DNA of 9,429 nucleotides from Methanosarcinales archaeon (GTDB lineage Archaea > Halobacteriota > Methanosarcinia > Methanosarcinales > Methanosarcinaceae). Below, in pieces: positions 7,129 to 9,429 of this stretch (the stretch's first letter is position 1; every line of letters begins with the position of its first letter). The DNA lies in NCBI GenBank assembly GCA_012329085.1, contig JAAXQB010000088.1, positions 1 to 9,429 on the forward strand. The letters run 5' to 3'. Both the position numbers and the translations under genes were made by a program. The notes beneath the pieces were generated by a model. It saw only the letters and a list, made by a program, of their open reading frames with translations, was not told the DNA's origin and made no database searches.

Positions 7129-8262
7129 ATGAAAATTTTATGCATGGATATTGGAACGGGTACTGTGGATATGCTATTTGCAAACACAATAAATGAAATT
7201 GAAAACAATTCAGTTTTGATACTACCCTCCCCTACAAGAATTATAGCAAAAAAAATAGAAAAAGCAACTTATAGAGGAAAAAGTATTGTGCTTACAGGAT
7301 ATACGATGGGAGGTGGTCCATCAACTCGTGCAGTAAAAGTTCATCTTAAAAAAGGACTTAAAGTATATGCAACAAAAAATGCCGCACTTACTATAAATGA
7401 TGATTTTGAAAAATTAAGTTTAATGGGAGTTAAGCTTATTGATGAAAATGAATTAAAATCTTTACCTAATTCTGTATGCGAAATAATTATGCAAGATGTT
7501 GATTTAGATGCTATTGAAACTGCATTATCTGTATTTGGGGAAGAGTTGCCATCGCATTTTGCAGTTGCAGTTCAAGATCACGGTTTTTCGCCCAAGGAGA
7601 GCAATCGAGTATTTAGATTTAACCATTTTGAAAACATAATTGATAAAGGTGGCGATATTTCTTCTTTTACATATACTCATGAAACAATTCCTCTTTATAT
7701 GACACGAATAAAAGCTTTATCTGACATACTTAAAAATAAAAAAGCTATATTTATGGATACAGGACCTGCTGCTATATTTGGTGCACTTTTAGATGTAAAT
7801 GCTACACAGCCTGCAATAGTTGTCAATATTGGAAATGGGCATACGATAGGGGCACTTGTTATTGATTTTAAAATAGTTGCATTATTTGAACATCATACTG
7901 GAAAAATAACTGAAAAAAAGATACAAGACTACATCATTCGTCTTGCAGATGGAGATCTTAATTTTAAAGAAGTATTTGAAGATAGGGGGCATGGCTGTTA
8001 TATTAAAGAATATGTTGGGTTTGAAAATGTTAAATCTGTAATTATAACCGGTCCAAAAAGAGGAATTTTGCAAAATATGAAATTGGAATATATGGACTTC
8101 AATTTGAGTAAAAAAATTGTGTTTGCAGCACCTTTTGGGAACATGATGCTTACGGGGTCTTTTGGATTATTAAAAGCATATTTAACACAAGAAAATAAGA
8201 ATACTAATAGATTGGATGTTTTTTATAACTCGATTAAGAACGATGTGTGCGTTAGTATATAA
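7129..8262 (+). CDS. DUF1786 family protein, actin-like ATPase fold likely
   Basis: The 377 residues match the DUF1786 (COG4012) family of archaea and some anaerobic bacteria, whose function is unknown. Databases sometimes label it 'pyruvate formate-lyase activating enzyme', but there is no radical-SAM CxxxCxxC motif here. Visible traits: MDIGTGTVD (6-14, like the phosphate-1 loop of the sugar kinase/Hsp70/actin superfamily), GYTMGGGPSTRAV (57-69), AVAVQDHGFSP (145-155), MDTGPAAIFGA (209-219), VVNIGNGHTIGAL (231-243, like a second phosphate loop) and VIITGPKRG (304-312, like the adenosine motif). The ATPase fold is inferred from these glycine-rich loops. The last 11 or so codons (8227-8262) lie in a worn copy of the intergenic repeat, so the C-terminus NSIKNDVCVSI is probably not ancestral. 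It is divergent from moaB. Confidence 0.88.
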   Translation: MKILCMDIGTGTVDMLFANTINEIENNSVLILPSPTRIIAKKIEKATYRGKSIVLTGYTMGGGPSTRAVKVHLKKGLKVYATKNAALTINDDFEKLSLMGVKLIDENELKSLPNSVCEIIMQDVDLDAIETALSVFGEELPSHFAVAVQDHGFSPKESNRVFRFNHFENIIDKGGDISSFTYTHETIPLYMTRIKALSDILKNKKAIFMDTGPAAIFGALLDVNATQPAIVVNIGNGHTIGALVIDFKIVALFEHHTGKITEKKIQDYIIRLADGDLNFKEVFEDRGHGCYIKEYVGFENVKSVIITGPKRGILQNMKLEYMDFNLSKKIVFAAPFGNMMLTGSFGLLKAYLTQENKNTNRLDVFYNSIKNDVCVSI

Positions 8263-8343
8263 TTTGTAAATACATATTTATAAATACATGTTTCCGAGAA
8301 AAAAGGAAATTTCTTTCAGCATATAATTTTTAAAATTATATAC
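8229..8343 (-). repeat. H-M2-M1-M2 composite repeat overlapping the end of the DUF1786 gene
   Basis: This is a sister copy of 5252-5350. A worn H covers about 8229-8250; then gcgttagtatataattt and following bases match 5271-5299 at 28 of 29 positions. A short direct duplication (taaatacat, near 8267 and 8281) is inserted. M1 (8296-8314) has one extra base, and M2 is perfect at 8321-8341 (atataattt, tta, aaattatat). The stop codon of the DUF1786 gene (8260-8262) falls inside the conserved part. Confidence 0.8.
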
Positions 8344-8800
8344 TATTGAAAAAAGAAATATGGGCACAATTCTAAAATCTATTGATTTTATACTTTTTAC
8401 GCCAAATGGGCTCACATAATTAACCAAATATTGCTTTTTAATTAGCTATATATTTATAAAACTTGATATTTAACACTTAAACATTTAAAAATTTTATTTT
8501 CAACCCTAAACTCTACTTTTTAGGGAATATATTCAATTCAAGCCTTTCATCCAACATCTGTATTTTTTTTGACACCTCATTAATCAAACTTTCTTCCTTT
8601 AAATTAATGTGCTAAATTCCACTATATTTATACAGCAAATCAATTGGTGTTATTTTTACAAATTATGTGCTATTAAAAATTTCTTGAATTATTAAAAGAT
8701 AGAAAATCATAACTTTTAAATATAGTTCAAACCATGTATAGTTTATAGTTAGAGTGGTTTAATAAAAAATAATATTGAAATAAATTTAATTTTTACGAGA
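8344..8800. other. AT-rich gene-free stretch
   Basis: No gene is seen. A small hairpin stands at 8504-8525 (ccctaaa / tttaggg, 8-base loop), and a worn M2-like piece at about 8648-8675 (tacaaattatgtgctattaaaa). An imperfect stem aaacca/tggttt (8729-8734 with 8755-8760) is weak. Nothing marks an RNA gene clearly. Confidence 0.55.
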
Positions 8801-8804
8801 TAAC

Positions 8805-9014
8805 GCTCATTCGTTCAATCACGAGCAAACGCTTGTTCATTCTGAACAAGCTGTCGAAAATCAGAGATTTTCTCCTACGCTCATTCGTTCGAAAATCAAA
8901 GATTTTCTCATACGCTCATTCGTTCCGAATGAGCTTTCCGAATGAGCTATTAAAATTTTCTCTTAGTACAAATTTTACAAATTATCTACTAACACTCGTT
9001 TGTTCCAAATGAGC
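8805..9014 (+). repeat. Composite hairpin cassette ahead of feoA
   Basis: This has the same order and direction as the cassette ahead of thiC. Modules: a broken H (8805-8826), H with changed arms (8831-8851; gcttgttca, ttc, tgaacaagc), D (8856-8872; centre aga), a half H (8879-8890), D (8891-8907), perfect H (8914-8934), two 13-base units (8925-8948), an M1-like aattttctc (about 8955-8963), a worn M2 (about 8968-8989) and a worn H (8994-9014; one mismatch and one wobble). Bases 8890-8948 equal 54-112. The block ends nine bases before the feoA Shine-Dalgarno. Confidence 0.85.
8948..8956 (+). promoter_or_regulatory. Putative TATA box of feoA
   Basis: tattaaaat follows the last 13-base unit directly and would start transcription near 8978, giving a leader of about 55 bases that carries the final H hairpin just before the Shine-Dalgarno. 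A second ctattaaaaa (9014-9023) follows the final H but is too near the ATG to act as its TATA box. Confidence 0.35.
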
Positions 9015-9032
9015 TATTAAAAAGGAGCCTTT

Positions 9033-9269
9033 ATGATTCCATTAAATGATATGAAACCTGAGACAGAAAGCATAATTTCAAAAATAACTATAGATGAAAT
9101 AATATATAGAAGACTTGAAATGCTTGGAATTAGAATTGGAAATAAAATAAAAAATGTCACTTCACAACCATTCGGAGGACCTATTGTTATTGAGGTGAAT
9201 CGAACTCAAATAAGCATAGGCACTGGCATTGCAGAAAAAATATTTGTAGAAAAAATAACAAATGTATAA
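9033..9269 (+). CDS. feoA: FeoA-family ferrous iron transport protein
   Basis: FeoA is a small SH3-like cytoplasmic protein that assists the FeoB ferrous iron transporter. The 78 residues fit the family length and show its pattern: RRLEMLGIRIGNKI (26-39), GGPIVIEV (48-55), then an R/TQISIG strand and a final hydrophobic strand with Ala (IAEKIFVEKI, 66-75). This gene has the clearest Shine-Dalgarno in the window, ggag at 9024-9027, five bases before ATG 9033, unlike the other genes. No feoB follows in the remaining 160 bases; it could begin just outside. The H hairpin at 8994-9014 lies close enough to the Shine-Dalgarno to influence ribosome access if transcribed. Stand-alone FeoA-domain proteins with other roles are an alternative. 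Confidence 0.88.
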   Translation: MIPLNDMKPETESIISKITIDEIIYRRLEMLGIRIGNKIKNVTSQPFGGPIVIEVNRTQISIGTGIAEKIFVEKITNV

Positions 9270-9276
9270 ATAATAG

Positions 9277-9346
9277 ACTTGGTTCGCACAATAAGTCAAA
9301 ATTTAATTGTTGCATATTGAAATATAAGTTAATGCACAAACCAAGT
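9277..9346 (+). other. Stem-loop downstream of feoA
   Basis: acttggtt (9277-9284) pairs perfectly with aaccaagt (9339-9346), enclosing a smaller stem tgcat/atgca (9311-9315 with 9332-9336). It starts seven bases after the feoA stop. It may protect or end the transcript. It is unlike the H/M1/M2 modules. The remaining bases to 9429 are AT-rich, with possible TATA-like sequences for a gene beyond the window. Confidence 0.45.
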
Positions 9347-9429
9347 ATATTATAATATAAATTATATATTTATATGCAATTCTAAAAATCGAACTATATG
9401 TGTAAAACATAAGTTTTTTAAAAGCATAA

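Noticed and set aside
9277..9346. Transposon terminal inverted repeats
   Set aside because: The 8-base arms are too short and close, with no transposase or target duplication; a transcript stem-loop is simpler.

Overview
The window is very AT-rich and reads as chromosomal DNA from an archaeon, most likely a euryarchaeote related to methanogens. The reasons are the gene content (archaeal-type thiC and argG, a HerA-type ATPase, MoaB and a DUF1786 protein), TATA-box-like sequences about 25-30 bases before start codons, and starts mostly without a Shine-Dalgarno sequence. I cannot place it more precisely. There is no rRNA, tRNA, CRISPR array or transposase gene that I can support.

Layout: 1-258 is a repeat-built leader ahead of thiC (259-1539, +; thiamine pyrimidine synthesis). 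argG follows (1656-2840, +; arginine synthesis), with a possible 17-residue upstream ORF at 1594-1647. 2841-3272 is gene-free and holds a repeat cluster. A HerA/FtsK-type ATPase is on the minus strand (3273-5018). 5019-6539 is 1.5 kb without a convincing gene but rich in repeats. moaB (6540-7079, -) is divergent from a DUF1786 gene (7129-8262, +), with 49 bases between them. 8263-9032 is again gene-free and repeat-rich and leads into feoA (9033-9269, +; ferrous iron transport accessory). The genes are housekeeping or metal/cofactor genes and do not form one pathway; most look like separate transcription units.

The striking content lies between the genes. A family of short hairpin-forming modules recurs throughout: H (9-base arms around a 3-base centre, arms like gctcattcg/cgaatgagc), M2 (atataattt/aaattatat, 3-base centre), M1 (gagaaatt-gga-aatttctc) and D (gaaaatc-aaa-gattttc). 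They are joined in a fixed order, D-H-(13-base tandem unit)n-M1-M2-H. This full order occurs directly ahead of both thiC and feoA, in the direction of the gene, and pieces lie ahead of and behind herA. I count 14 H copies. Arm sequences differ between copies, but the changes are often compensated on the other arm, so pairing is kept. H is often followed by ctatwaaa, an archaeal TATA-like sequence, so the cassette may carry promoter/operator function. One copy supplies the last codons of the DUF1786 gene. This repeat family is the best candidate for something undescribed here.
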